This document shows, piece after piece, positions 1 through 10,292 of a stretch of 26,373 bases of DNA; the first letter of the stretch is position 1; every line of letters starts with the position of its first letter. This DNA is from Oehlia diaphana (taxonomy: Eukaryota > Glomeromycota > Glomeromycetes > Glomerales > Glomeraceae). The stretch covers positions 1 through 26,373 of the forward strand of contig QZLH01000640.1 in the NCBI GenBank assembly GCA_003833135.1, written 5' to 3'. The notes beneath the pieces are model-generated. The model did not search any database, was not told where the DNA came from, and was given only the letters and a program-made list of their open reading frames with translations. The position numbers and the translations under genes were made by a program.

Positions 1-1540
1 TTATATATAAAAATGCCAAACTATTATTAGTTCAGCATCTTTTATATTATAATAAATAAGAAAAAATATTATTTAATTACATATACAGTATATATAATTT
101 GATAGTTAATATAATGATAATTATAAGTATATTTGGAATTTTATTTAATTATCTTAGATGTACATTTTAGCTAAATTTTGATATGAATATTAAACATTTG
201 TCATACAAAATAAAAATTTCTTGCTAATGTCGTATATTTGGGCAAAATTTTTTGTACACTTTGACAATTTCTCAGACGGAGTTTACTATGTAAAAATTGT
301 TTATATTCAGGGGCCATCACCTGATCTATTTATCCGCAACATTCCAATCAACTAATACAATTTCAGTTAATGAAATTTATGGCAAGCCACACTGGTCAAA
401 AGTGTGCCACATTTTGCGGCAGGTGCACATAGTTTTTACCTGATGCGCAGGGTGCGCCTGGTTTTAGATGCCTAAGGTGCCCTAAGTGTGGCAGGTACAC
501 CTGTTTTTTGTTCCTTTTTGATCATAGGCTTTTTTTAGAAATAAGCATGATCTTCTGAGCTTTTAACATAGATCTATGTACATTGCCAAATTAATTTAAT
601 AATCTGATAAAAATAGTAAAGTTAAGATTTTTTTTTGGTTCAAACTTGCTCCAATGGATCGGATAATGTTTTATCCTTGAAATTATTACTTTTTTTTCAA
701 CCAACTAAATTTATTAAATTAAATGTTCAATTTATGAATATAAACATTAAAAAAATTTTATCTTAATGGATTATCCATTGTATCATTTATTTTTGTTTTT
801 GTTTTTTTATTTTTTAAATTTTTTTTTTTTGCTTATAATCTTCAAAGTGTAATGAATTGAATAATTCATTGTCTTTCTTTTATAGTTGGTATTTTTAGTT
901 TTCTTTTTAAATATATTTATATAGTGAAACAAGTAAAATTTATTTTTAAACTTCATATGCAGTTATACAATAAGAATCCTATTACCTTTTGATTACATAG
1001 TTGAATAAAAGATTTTTGACTTTTTTTGAAATTCAGTCTTAACATTCCATCTTTCAATGTGAAATAAATCATGAACAAAACATTGAAAAAACTAACAACT
1101 GAATACAATAATCACAAAAAGGTCTTTTATGTTTATTATTTTTATTAATTATATTAATACAAGATTTTATAATTATTAAATTATTAAGAGTTTACAAATT
1201 ACCCAGGTTCTATTATAGGAATTTATATTTCTAATAAAATACCCAGGTCTTATAAAATTGGGTATGCAGTAATCCTGCATCATGATAAAAATAGTTTATT
1301 ATTTTTCAAAATTGAGCCATACTACATATTTTTTTGTATGACAATTGAAGCTCGAACTTGGTTTTTTACATTCAAACAGTAAAAAAGATGTGAAAAAAGT
1401 TTAAGAAATAAGGTTTATATGTAAAAAATTTATATATTAATAGTAAAATGTAGTTATTTTACTACTGTACTAATTTTATTATAAAAGAAAATAAAATATA
1501 TAATACAGTGTACCGTTTAGACCAAAAGTGACAAAATTAT
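1..1540. other. AT-rich non-coding stretch
   Basis: No convincing gene is seen. At 372-515 there are short imperfect repeats of GTGTGGCA, GGTGC and GGTACACC in both orientations, more GC-rich than the surroundings, which look like a decayed repeat. The string CACCTGATCTATTTA (about 310-330) recurs inverted near 24995-25010. Around 1201-1280 there are two copies of ACCCAGGT with a small hairpin (TACCCAGGTC/ATTGGGTA) and a second one (ATGCAG/CTGCAT). The rest is low-complexity A/T runs. Confidence 0.6.
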
Positions 1541-2297
1541 GATTTATGAAAATCGAAATTTCGAAATTCTGAAATTTTGAAATTTCGGATTTTGAAATTT
1601 TTAATTTTTGAAATTTCCTTTTATGTGAAATTCCCTTTTATGGTAATGATCTACATTACATAAATTTCCAAAAATGAGAATTTTGTGTTATGGAATTTCC
1701 TATTTTGGAAATTTATGTAACATCAATCACTACCATAAAAGGAAATTTCACATAAAAGGAAATTCGTAAAAGGAAATTTCAAATTTCAAATTTAATTTTC
1801 ATCATATTTTCAATTTTTTGAAATTTTAAATTTCCAAAAAAGGCAATTTCATCCAAGAATAAATGATCAGTCATCAAATTCATGATCTAACATTCTTAGG
1901 TTGGATCACAATTTGACTGATCCAAATCATCCAATCTGACCCAAATCATCCAATTGACCAAAATTTTTTATTTAGCAACTCAATAATAAAATATTTTTCT
2001 TATAACCATTTTATTCAAAAAATATGAAAATGGTTTTTAATAATTTGGTAAAAACTTTTTTTTTTTTTATAAAAAAATGTCATGAATTTTTTAATTCTAA
2101 TTATTTTTGTAAGAAATAATGCGAAATATTTTTTAAATAAAAAAAATGTTTTTGCAATATTTTAATATAATAATTATCAAAAAAATTTGTGAGTATAATG
2201 ATAATAGTTAATTTAATAAAAAGACTTTTGGAAGATTTTTTTACAACTTTAATGCAAAAAATACTTTTGCAATGCCTTTTAATATTTTTTAATAAAT

Positions 2298-2456
2298 AGC
2301 ATTGTGAAATTTTTTTTAAAAAAACATTTTTAACAATTTTAATGAAAAACTTTGTGAAAATGTTTTAATAATATATAGCATTGTGAAATTTTTTTTAAAA
2401 AAACATTTTTAACAATTTTAATGAAAAACTTTGTGAAAATGTTTTTAATAATATAT
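2298..2456 (+). repeat. 79-bp tandem duplication
   Basis: Two near-identical direct copies, 2298-2376 and 2377-2456. Each starts AGCATTGTGAAAT (TCA follows the second copy) and includes TTTTAATGAAAAACTTTGTG. They lie inside the inverted-repeat element. Related motifs such as CACTTTGCGAAAGTG (2470-2484) suggest the whole interior grew from a short repeat with a TTTGCRAA-like dyad. Confidence 0.85.
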
Positions 2457-2490
2457 TCAATAAAAAATCACTTTGCGAAAGTGTTATAAA

Positions 2491-2857
2491 GTTCCAAACG
2501 GTTCCATATTTCAATTTTTTTTGATTAGTTAGAATCCATTTTGCGCAATAAATCGCCATCTAGTGATCATAAAAAGACGATTAATAGCTCATTGGAATTC
2601 TTTCATCGAGGCGGTTTGAATAGTATTAAAAACATCTTTCTAGTATTGTTAGATGGCGAGTTAATATTTGAAAAATTGGCATAATTAACTCTTAATCTAT
2701 CAATGCTAGAAAGATGTTTTTGATACCATTCAAACCGCCTCAATGAGAGAATTCCAACGAGCTATTAATCGTCTTTTTATGATTACTAGATGGTGATTTA
2801 TTGCACAAAATGGATTCTAACCAATCAGAAAAAACTGAAATATGGAACTGTTTGGCT
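2491..2857. mobile_element. Foldback (long-hairpin) MITE nested in a larger element
   Basis: The arms, 2491-2660 and about 2687-2857, are inverted copies, about nine in ten bases matching by eye. The outer ends are CCAAACGGTTCCATATTTC and GAAATATGGAACTGTTTGG. The arms include CATCTAGTGATCATAAAAAG and GAGGCGGTTTGAAT with their inverted partners. The loop is only about 25 bases and nothing coding is seen. It interrupts the degenerate repeats of the 1545-3301 element, so it is probably a later insertion. It resembles the foldback at 3613-3881. Confidence 0.85.
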
Positions 2858-3302
2858 TTAGTTTTTAACAATATATTTAATAAAGAAAACACATTTTGCA
2901 TTGTTTTTAACAATTTTAATGAAAAATACTTTCACAACACTTTTATTAAAGTGTAAAAACATTTTTTGAATTACTTTAATAATATTAGTCAATGACCTGA
3001 CCTAAGACTGGGTCATGAATTTAAATGAAATTGCCTTTTTTGAAAATTTAAAATTTCAAAAAATTGAAAATGTGAAAATCGAATTTTGAAATTTTGAAAA
3101 CTGAAATTTTGAAAATTGAAATTTTGAAATTTTGAAATTTTGAAATTTCCTTTTACGAATTTCCTTTTACGAATTTCCTTTTATGTGAAATTTCCTTTTA
3201 TGGTAGTGATCGACATTACACAAATTTCCAAAACAGGAAATTCCATAACACAAAATTCTCATTTTTGGAAATTTGTGTAATGTAGATTATTACCATAAAA
3301 GT

Positions 3303-4084
3303 AAGGATGGTCATCGGTCCTATTGGTCCTACTCGGTCCTGGACCAGTCAGTCCCGGAACTTGTAGGATTGGACCGCGGTCTTGCATTTTTTTGTGACGC
3401 AGTAAGACCAGTCCCAAGGACTGACCAGTCCTCATACCGGTCTTCATATAATAAATGATTTTTATATTAAATAAATATATTAATCTGGTTAAGGTCTTTA
3501 TAAAATAATATAAAGACCGACCAATTTCAAACTAGTTATTAATGACAATCACTTTTCCCTACTTGTAGAGTTGCCTTGTCAAAATGTAAACTCTAAAAAA
3601 GCATTTAAGCAGAATATCTCATCATCCAGTGATCATAAAAAGATGAAACTACCACCATTCGAATCATCTCAACGAGACGTGTCGAATGGTGGCTAAATCA
3701 TATTTTCATGATCAATAGATAGCCGGTAATTATTGAATTTGTTACCAAATAGTTTTGCTAACATATAATTTTTTCTATCAATTCTAAAATCATGATTTTA
3801 ATATCATTCAACGCGTCTCGTTGAGACGATTCGAATGGTGGTAGTTACATCCTTTTATAATCACTGGATGACGAGATATTGCGTTTTAAATCTTTTTGTC
3901 TTAAAACTTTAAATTTTCAAAACTATAGTTTTGAAGGACTTCAGAAAAAAACTAAAACGCAATATAAAAAAATATTTTTGCATAAATATAACTAGAATTA
4001 AACTGAAAATGATTTTCTAATAAAGTTCAGGGAAAAAAATTTTTTTATTTGCAAAAAAAAGAAAAAAGACCGATCGGTCTTAAA
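3303..4084. mobile_element. Truncated repeat element with GGTC/GACC-rich end
   Basis: It starts AAGGATGGTCATCGGTCC, followed by many short GGTCC/GGACC/GACCAGTC motifs to about 3450. A hairpin (AAGGTCTTTATA/TATAAAGACC) lies at 3489-3518, and the palindrome GACCGATCGGTC sits at 4068-4079, right beside the unknown base at 4085. The start resembles the element at 26106 (GGATGGCAACGGTCACGG), and the GGATGG end recalls hAT-type termini, but this is only a resemblance. Small open frames across 3259-3458 on both strands are by-products of the motif array. Confidence 0.5.
3613..3881. mobile_element. Foldback MITE, related to the one at 2491
   Basis: The left arm starts AATATCTCATCATCCAGTGA and is matched inverted by the right arm ending TCACTGGATGACGAGATATT. 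The inner arms pair through CTACCACCATTCGAAT and TCTCAACGAGAC. It shares the string CATCYAGTGATCATAAAAAG with the foldback at 2491-2857, so both belong to one family. No coding potential. Confidence 0.8.
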
Positions 4085-4085
4085 N
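4085..4085. other. Single ambiguous base at a sequence discontinuity
   Basis: One N stands exactly where the kinase-like reading frame on the minus strand stops resembling its sister copy and repeat DNA begins. The sister continues for about 80 more residues after the matching Gly-Thr-Pro. A lone N at such a boundary suggests an assembly join of unknown gap size rather than one miscalled base. Confidence 0.7.
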
Positions 4086-5350
4086 AGATGGAGTCCCACT
4101 AATAACACTTGGTCTTAATCCCGAGCAGATTTCTTGTATAAGTTGTGAATCATGAGGTTTATCGTGATAAGGACGTACACCAGCTGATAACATCCACATA
4201 ATCATACCAAGGCTATAGATATCAGATTCTTTGGTCGGTGTATTTCCATTAAAGACCTCTGGTGCAACAAAGGGTATCACGCCATACACGTGTTGTGATG
4301 ATCTTTGTTTATCAAAAGGCCAGTATCCGTGATTTTAGTATCAATTGAGTCCATTTCGTTTTCAACTAATACATTTCCTCCATGTAAATGTCCATGAACG
4401 AGATTATGCTCATGAATAACATGAAGGCCCGCAGAGATTGACCACAACATATCTACAATATCTCTCCAGCAGAGAATTCCCATAGTTTCATCGAGATACG
4501 AATATAAATTTCCATTTTTGTAATATCTTATAACGAACATATAACACGAAGTTGGATCTTTTGTTATACCAAAACAATCCGCAAGTGCTCCATTTTGTAA
4601 ACATTTATAATGTCTGTACAACTGTTTTTTTGGGTAAGTGAGAAATAAAGAAAAAGAAATTGAGATTAAAATTTACTTATTGTCTGATATATGATTAAAT
4701 AAATTTTTAATAAGTATTTTATTTAGAGCAAATGTTATTATGGTCATTTATTCAAATTTCGCTATAGGAGGACATTAATTTGATTCCCATCCGAAGCTTA
4801 ATCATAATTTAAACCACGATGATAACTTGTGCTTCATCCAAGTAAAATTTATGGTTCTTAAAATTCGTCAGTAAGATGCTTTTTATTTTCTATACTTATT
4901 CTTACTTACTTGATTTATAAATTCTTGACTCATATTTTGAGAATTATCTAAGCGCTTTAATGCAACCTTAATTGGGCCTTTACGATTCCATACTTCAGCT
5001 TCTTCATCTACGCTCCATCTTGGACCTTCCATCCATATTGCAGAATAAATTGAACTAAAAGCACCTTGTTTATTAATATTCTCAACTAAATCAAATTGAT
5101 CAAATTCAATCAACTCGAGGTAATCCATATTTTCACTAGCATTTAATTGAGTATGTCTTATAAATTCATCAATTTTAGAATTTCCACTGGTCCATCTACA
5201 AAAATTTTCTTTAAAAAATGCTATATCGCAATTTTTACACCATGCTACTGCAGTTCGTTTTTGTTTACATTCTGAACAATTACCATAAGATTGAGATTCA
5301 TCTTGAGACCCAGAAGAGCTCAGTGAATGAAACGAAGATTCAGTATTATA
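4086..5350 (-). pseudogene. Broken kinase-like gene (copy 1), truncated and frameshifted
   Basis: This is a degraded sister of the gene at 15549-17443. The first exon part (to 4910) is open from a stop at 5399-5401 but has no in-frame Met before the finger. The codon aligned with the sister's start is GGG, preceded by a Ser-rich stretch. It encodes the CxxC...WCxxC finger, WTSGN, and the kinase N-lobe with VALKRL. A GT-AG intron (4909-4622) follows, then exon 2 with NGNLYSYL and HGHLHGGN. About 10 bases are missing just after the TDTG motif (near 4318) compared with the sister. This shifts the frame, and the match resumes in another frame (YGVIPFVAPEVF...SDIYSLGMIMW) down to the N at 4085. 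The C-terminal part of the domain is absent. The lesions could be real decay or partly assembly error. By eye about three quarters of residues match the sister. The HRD-to-HGH change is shared. Confidence 0.85.
4622..4909 (-). other. GT-AG intron of kinase-like copy 1
   Basis: On the minus strand the donor is CAA|GTAAGTAAG and the acceptor is AAACAG|TTGTAC. Splicing is in phase 0 and joins ...EFINQ to LYRHYKCLQ, which matches the sister gene across the junction. Length 288 bases. Confidence 0.75.
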
Positions 5351-5401
5351 ATCCAGTTTTTTTGATTTTTTTTTTAAAAAAACACTATGGTTTAAAAATC
5401 A

Positions 5402-6381
5402 TAGTTATTTTTTTTAAAAAAATAATGGGTTCTCTTATAAAAAAAAAATCTTATGGCGATCACATTACGTAATTGCTTAATAATAGGGTAAAAAACAAAT
5501 CCCTATATTTTTAGGGTTCACTCCTTTAAAACCATCTGATCAAACAAATAAATATACAGGTTTTTTAAAAGAAGCCTGTTCAATGTGTAACTTTAATTAT
5601 AGTATCGTCTTAAATTAATTTGATGATCGTACTAACCATGAAATTCAATATATGGTTCCACTCTATTGAAAAAAAGGACTAGAAAATACGAGATAACAAA
5701 TAAATAAATGAGAAAATATACCGCGATTACTTACTTATCTTTGCCTTTATGGGATTAGTTTAGCTCTAAAAAAATGCGGATCACTAAAAATAATTTTTTT
5801 TTTTTCAAGACGACAAAACTTGATTTAATTAATTAAATATCTTTAAAAAAATTTTAATTTTATTTATACATAATAAAATAAATTAAAAATTATCGCGGTA
5901 TAATTGTCACTGATTTTCAATCCCTTACTTCCCTTACTTCATTCATATATATAATTAATTATATAACAGATTGAAATTTGTCACATAATATTACACAATT
6001 GTATTATTATTCATTATTCTCATTTTACTTAAAAACAAAGAAACATCTTTAGTAATTCAGTTTTCGTATTGCTTTTCATATTGTAACTGAAGCTGCAATT
6101 ATTTGAAACTTCATTTATATTAAACAACGTAAATAAATAAATATACTTAAAATATTATTACAACGTAACAACACATTAAATCATGTGAATCGGTGAGTCG
6201 GTAAAATAGGATCATGCTAGACCGATATTTTTATTAGCATAGCAATAGCACATAATTGGTATAATAAAGTGGAGTAAAAAAATGGCGTAAATGAATATTT
6301 TGTAGGAAAAGTTTAAATAAATAGCTTATTTATGATGTTATTAATTAATGCATGTTCAAAAACGTCAGAACGATAACACTT
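5402..6381. other. AT-rich spacer between kinase pseudogene and HMG-box gene
   Basis: No gene is supported. The 84-codon open frame at 5218-5472 (plus) overlaps the kinase exon antisense and is rich in Phe/Lys low-complexity codons, so it is taken as chance. The stretch is mostly A/T runs. Confidence 0.6.
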
Positions 6382-6511
6382 TTATTGGATGTGGGGCTAT
6401 AACACAGGGCCTCATTGATAGGTGAAAATGGCCACTACGTGGCCCATTTTCATCTAATCATTCGGTCCTGTGACCGATATAGCTACTCCAGTGCTACTCC
6501 CCATCCAATAA
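6382..6511. mobile_element. Small foldback element upstream of the HMG-box gene
   Basis: The termini TATTGGATGTGGGG and CCCCATCCAATA are inverted. Inside them, CTATAACACAGG faces CCTGTGACCGATATAG, and GGTGAAAATGGCC faces GGCCCATTTTCATC around the centre ACTACGTGGC. About 130 bases in all, almost fully palindromic, non-coding, and more GC-rich than its surroundings. It ends about 420 bases before the HMG-box start codon. A separate looser inverted pair (TGGCGTAAAT near 6284 and TTTACGCCAATA near 6549) brackets it. Confidence 0.75.
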
Positions 6512-6822
6512 TATGTATTTATAATATTAATTAGTTGTCCCAATTTGTCTTTACGCCAATAACCACCATTTTTTTTTTCTTGCAAGAAAATTGTTATTTA
6601 TAGTGGCTAAAAATATACTATTACATCCGAAAACGGAAAAAATTTTATCCGTTAGATTTTAATTTCTTTTGTAAATTAATTGATCTTGATAAATATTTTC
6701 ATTCACAATTTCTTTTTGAAGTAATTTTTCGATTTCTTTTTTTTTTTACTGCAAACTTTTTTATATATAATTCATTTTCTAAAAGTGAAAGAAAGAAAGA
6801 AATATAAGGCTACTAAAAAATT

Positions 6823-6834
6823 TTAAATATAAAT
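6823..6834 (+). promoter_or_regulatory. Possible TATA-like element of the HMG-box gene
   Basis: AAATATAAATAG lies about 100 bases before the start codon. In DNA this AT-rich such a match is weak evidence. Confidence 0.3.
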
Positions 6835-6932
6835 AGACTACCGTTTTACATCTACCGTTTTTATCATCAGTTTAATTTCAATTTTATTAAAAAACCGTTA
6901 TTACTCGATAAATTTTCGGTTTTAAATTAGAG

Positions 6933-7640
6933 ATGTACGTCAAAAAATGTTTGATTAAACCCATTCGGGATATGAAAAAAAGCGAAATACCATCCATTAG
7001 CGTGCCTTTTCCACCAGAATTAACAGTAGAGGAAATTTTGAGACGTAGACCACATGAAAAGTTAGGATCAAGAGCGCCAAACCGCTTTTTTATATATAGG
7101 CTGGCCTACATAAAAGAACTCAGAAAACAAGTAGATTATACCGTCTCTATGACAAAGATATCTCCTCATATAGCTTTATCTTGGGCTGAAGAATCTACTG
7201 CCGTAAAAAAAGCATATAAGGAATTATCAGACCAGGTGGAAAAACGATTGAAAGAAATAAGACAAAACGAAACCTTAGTCCTTATTTCCGAGAACTTTCC
7301 GCCCCAACAACCACAATCTCCACAACATTCATTATCTCAACAACAACATCAACGCTCATCATCTGAACCTAGTGAAAATAATATTGTCGCTGAAGAAAAT
7401 TATAATATAATAAACTGTCCTTTTCCTTCTTACACGCCATATGATCAACTTTTTTACCCAATTGACCAAATTGACGCATCTGTTTTTTATCAGGATATGG
7501 TTAACTACGAATATCATCACTGGCCATATTATTATGAGTCAAATGCACCATGCTTCTGGTTGTTAGAAGATAATTCGATTCTAGCCGACTTTAATAATAC
7601 AACCGAGTCGATTCTAAATCAGCAATTCGATTGTTTGTAG
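6933..7640 (+). CDS. HMG-box protein of the MATA_HMG type (putative mating-related transcription factor)
   Basis: Intact, intronless frame of 235 residues. Residues about 47-110 form an HMG box. It begins RAPNRFFIYR (compare the RPPNAFILYR start typical of MATA_HMG boxes), continues with KISPHIALSW carrying the core Trp (W84), and ends KKAYKELSDQVEKRLKEIR. Boxes of this class bind the DNA minor groove, and the protein should act in the nucleus. Residues about 119-149 are rich in Gln, Ser and Pro. The C-terminal 85 residues are rich in Tyr, Phe, Trp and acidic residues (for example NYEYHHWPYYYE), like some activation domains. The first Met fits the frame; Met14 is an alternative start. MATA_HMG genes are mating-type regulators in other fungi and are greatly expanded in Rhizophagus, where a role in mating is unproven. 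It has no close gene neighbours. Confidence 0.9.
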   Translation: MYVKKCLIKPIRDMKKSEIPSISVPFPPELTVEEILRRRPHEKLGSRAPNRFFIYRLAYIKELRKQVDYTVSMTKISPHIALSWAEESTAVKKAYKELSDQVEKRLKEIRQNETLVLISENFPPQQPQSPQHSLSQQQHQRSSSEPSENNIVAEENYNIINCPFPSYTPYDQLFYPIDQIDASVFYQDMVNYEYHHWPYYYESNAPCFWLLEDNSILADFNNTTESILNQQFDCL

Positions 7641-8571
7641 TACTTATTATTCGCTATGCAATAATTATGGTATTATTTAATTATTTTAATTATGAAAAAT
7701 ATTTAAATTTTTTTTTTTTTTGCTTTCTAAATTTATTTTGAATAAGTACAATAAGTTATTATTGAGATTTAAAAAAAAAACCAAAATTATTTTTTAAAGA
7801 ACAATAATATATGATTTATGATTATTATTAATAATTTCTTAATACGTAATTTGTCATTCCCATCACTACCGTTTTCAAGATTTTAAACGAAGCAGTGCAA
7901 TGTGGTACAATTATGATCCGCATTGAAAATTACAACACGCAAAATCTTTTAAGGATATAGATTAGATTTAATTATATTGTAATATTGTATAATAAAGCAA
8001 AATAAAATAAAATAAAGTGATAAAATGCTTTATGATTAATTAAAATATTTGCATAATTTCAATTGTTTAGTTATCACATTATCATATATTATCATGTCAC
8101 GTAAAATTCATATCACTAATTACAAAAGTGGCTTGAACTTACGTCTCTTATGGTAAAATTCAATCAAAGAAACACTTGTTGTGCAACATGAAAGATTCCG
8201 ATAAATCTTGAGTGATAAAATCGCATGACGCACAAACTTTTTTTTATTGATAAAAAGGGTATACGCTAAAAAATTTTTTTTCATTTCAAAAGTTCTAGAT
8301 TTAAAACTTCCGCCCAAATACTGCTACCTGCATGTAATTTGAAACTTATTTTATCGAAATAAATAAAAAATCAATGAAAATAATCAAATTTGGAAAATAA
8401 AAATCAGAACCTTAATTTACTTAAATAATAAATTACATAGCATAAATTTTTTATTCTAAATTTTATGTAACAACTTTTACGGAGTAATTACAGTTTACTG
8501 TGCCAATTGATGAAAAATTAAATCGTCGTGGAGAGAAAAACGAAAAATTGACAATTTGTTTCGAGTATACA
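7641..8571. other. 3' flank of HMG-box gene and AT-rich spacer
   Basis: AATAAA-like strings occur at 7991-7996 and after, which could serve polyadenylation but are expected by chance here. The frame at 8120-8317 (minus) shows no recognisable domain. Nothing else is seen. Confidence 0.5.
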
Positions 8572-9662
8572 TATAAACTGTACTGTACGGTCAGCTATAC
8601 TGTACTGTACGAACTGCGATTGTACGACAATTAGTACAAAGATTTTCACGTGATAGTGATTATTTGTTAATTGTTTACTTGCTCGCCCCTTACTTTTCTT
8701 ACTTACCCATTTTTCTCTTTTCTTTTTTTTTTTTTGTAAAATATTTGTTAAATAATAAAAAAAACTTATACACTCTCTTTAATAAATGTAAAGGTGATAA
8801 TAAACGCACTACTTTACGCGTCGCATTTGTTTCTTCATTTTATGGCGTGATTTTATCATTTTAGTTAAATGTAATAGATCTTGGAGATAATACAAAGTTG
8901 TTTAGGGAGTTATCAATTATTTTAAATATTCGTGGAGGTAAGATTTTTTTATATAAAATTACTGACGCTCACATTTTTTTTATTTTATCTTAATTTCGTC
9001 ATTTTGATTAAATAAAACAGGTCTTGTGGGATTAGTAAAGTTGTTTAGCAAGTGTAAAATATTTAGATATCGATTTTTAATATTTTGTGGAGGTATGATT
9101 TTTTTTGCATAAAATTAATGTACTGCATGTTTTTTTCATTTTATAACGTTCATCATTTTGGTTAAATAAACAGGTCTTAAAGTTGTTTAGTGGGAAATTT
9201 TTGTGGAGATATAGATTTTTTTACATAAATTTACTGTGCTGCATTTTGGTTAAATAAAACATGACTTTGGAGATTAAGTAAGTTGTTCATTTGGCGTGAA
9301 ACTACCTACATGTAAATTTTTATCAAGCTAACTCAAATACTTATGAATTTTTAATGGTATTAATCTTTGATTTTTTTTTGAAAGATTATATGTATAGATA
9401 ATATTACTTTTATTGTATTCGTTTAATAAATTTAATAAAAAAATTATAAAAGTTTTATGAAAGTTTTATTTCATATTATTCATATTTTCATAAAGCCAAG
9501 TTTTAAGATTTTTGAGCCAATTATTTTTGAGAAAAGAGCTGTACTATATGATCTTAATTTGTAGAAGTTCGTACAGTACAGACTGTACAGTACAGCGCAT
9601 ATTATAGTACTGTACTGTACTGTATGAACTTTGTTAAAAATTACCATACAGTACAGTTTATA
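8572..9662. mobile_element. Non-autonomous element with GTACTGTAC-rich inverted ends
   Basis: The left end TATAAACTGTACTGTACGGT (8572-8591) is matched inverted by ACCATACAGTACAGTTTATA (9643-9662). Both ends carry further copies of TGTACTGTAC or GTACAGTACAG (8598-8612 and 9567-9625), including CTGTACTGTACGAAC facing GTTCGTACAGTACAG. The interior carries degenerate direct repeats and no transposase. The 66-codon frame at 8664-8864 is low-complexity and not supported. Confidence 0.65.
8836..9290 (+). repeat. Degenerate tandem repeat, about four units
   Basis: Units of about 90-150 bases repeat the order CATTTT(AT), CATTTTGGTTAAATAAA, CAGGTCTT, AAAGTTGTTTAG, and GTGGAGGTA(A/T)GATTTTTT. Unit starts are near 8836, 8980, 9133 and 9236, and the last units are shortened. 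They lie inside the element at 8572-9662. Confidence 0.7.
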
Positions 9663-9941
9663 GATCTACCTATTTGTTTCTTATAAAGGTTCCTATAATC
9701 AAACCCAAAGGTCTTGATCTTGACGTTTTAAAGAACGAGATAAAATCTACGATAGGTTTAAAAGGACGTTTCTTCAAATTTCTTGGATGTATCGGGTTTT
9801 CTTTTTAATTATGGGAGTTTATTTTTTTTTTATTAATTTTTTCTTTTAAAAGATTATCTGAATCAAATGAATCAAACTATCTTATAATAATCTCTAATAA
9901 TAATTTAAATTATTTTTTTAAAAAATAATATTGAAATTTTT
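9663..9941. other. Short AT-rich spacer
   Basis: No gene or structured repeat recognised between the two elements. Confidence 0.5.
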
Positions 9942-9966
9942 TCAGTACTGTTATGCAAGGTATCAG

Positions 9967-10230
9967 GACGTTTTGCCGAAAGCCATTTCGCCGAAGCCAT
10001 TTCGCCGAAGGGACGTTTCGCCGAAGGGATGTTTCGCCGAAGAGACGTTTTGCCGAAGAGACGTTTCGCCGAAAGGATCATTTCGCCGAAACCCATTTCG
10101 CCGAAGCCATTTCGCCGAATGTCTATTTTGCCGAAAGGACATTTCGCCGAAACCCATTTTGCCGAAGCCATTTCGCCGAATGACTATTTCGCCGAAGCTA
10201 TTTCGCCGAATGACTATTTGCCGAAACATT
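9967..10230 (+). repeat. Left TTTCGCCGAA array
   Basis: About 16 units with a constant decamer TTTCGCCGAA and a variable spacer of 4-7 bases (GCCA, GGGACG, GAGACG, ACCCA, TGACTA and similar). The core TTCGCCGAA is an odd-length palindrome with a central C, so each unit offers a dyad site. The array is a CpG-dense island in very AT-rich DNA. Confidence 0.95.
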
Positions 10231-10292
10231 ATTTATTACATTTGTTTATTTTTTGTTTGTTTTATAAAATCGACAGATTATTCCATTCGTTA

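Larger units (their letters stand above)
1545..3301. mobile_element. Non-autonomous inverted-repeat element with palindromic GAAATTTCC-rich ends
   Basis: The left arm (about 1617-1900) and the right arm (about 3014-3301) are inverted copies of each other. Each contains a long palindrome built from CCTTTTATGTGAAATTTCC and its complement. The asymmetric centre (GAGAATTTTGTGTTATGG at 1677-1694) reappears reversed at about 3242-3260, so the arms are truly inverted. The inner parts also match: GGCAATTTCAT near 1842-1852 faces ATGAAATTGCC near 3025-3035. No transposase is seen between them. The right end stops abruptly where another element begins at about 3303. It looks like a MITE-like or otherwise non-autonomous DNA transposon with a secondary insertion in the middle. 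Confidence 0.7.

Noticed and set aside
3259..3458. Two small frames on opposite strands
   Set aside because: They lie across the GGTCC/GACC motif field at the start of a repeat element and show no domain.
8120..8317. 65-codon minus-strand frame ending near a GTAAGT
   Set aside because: No family resemblance and no second exon could be identified.
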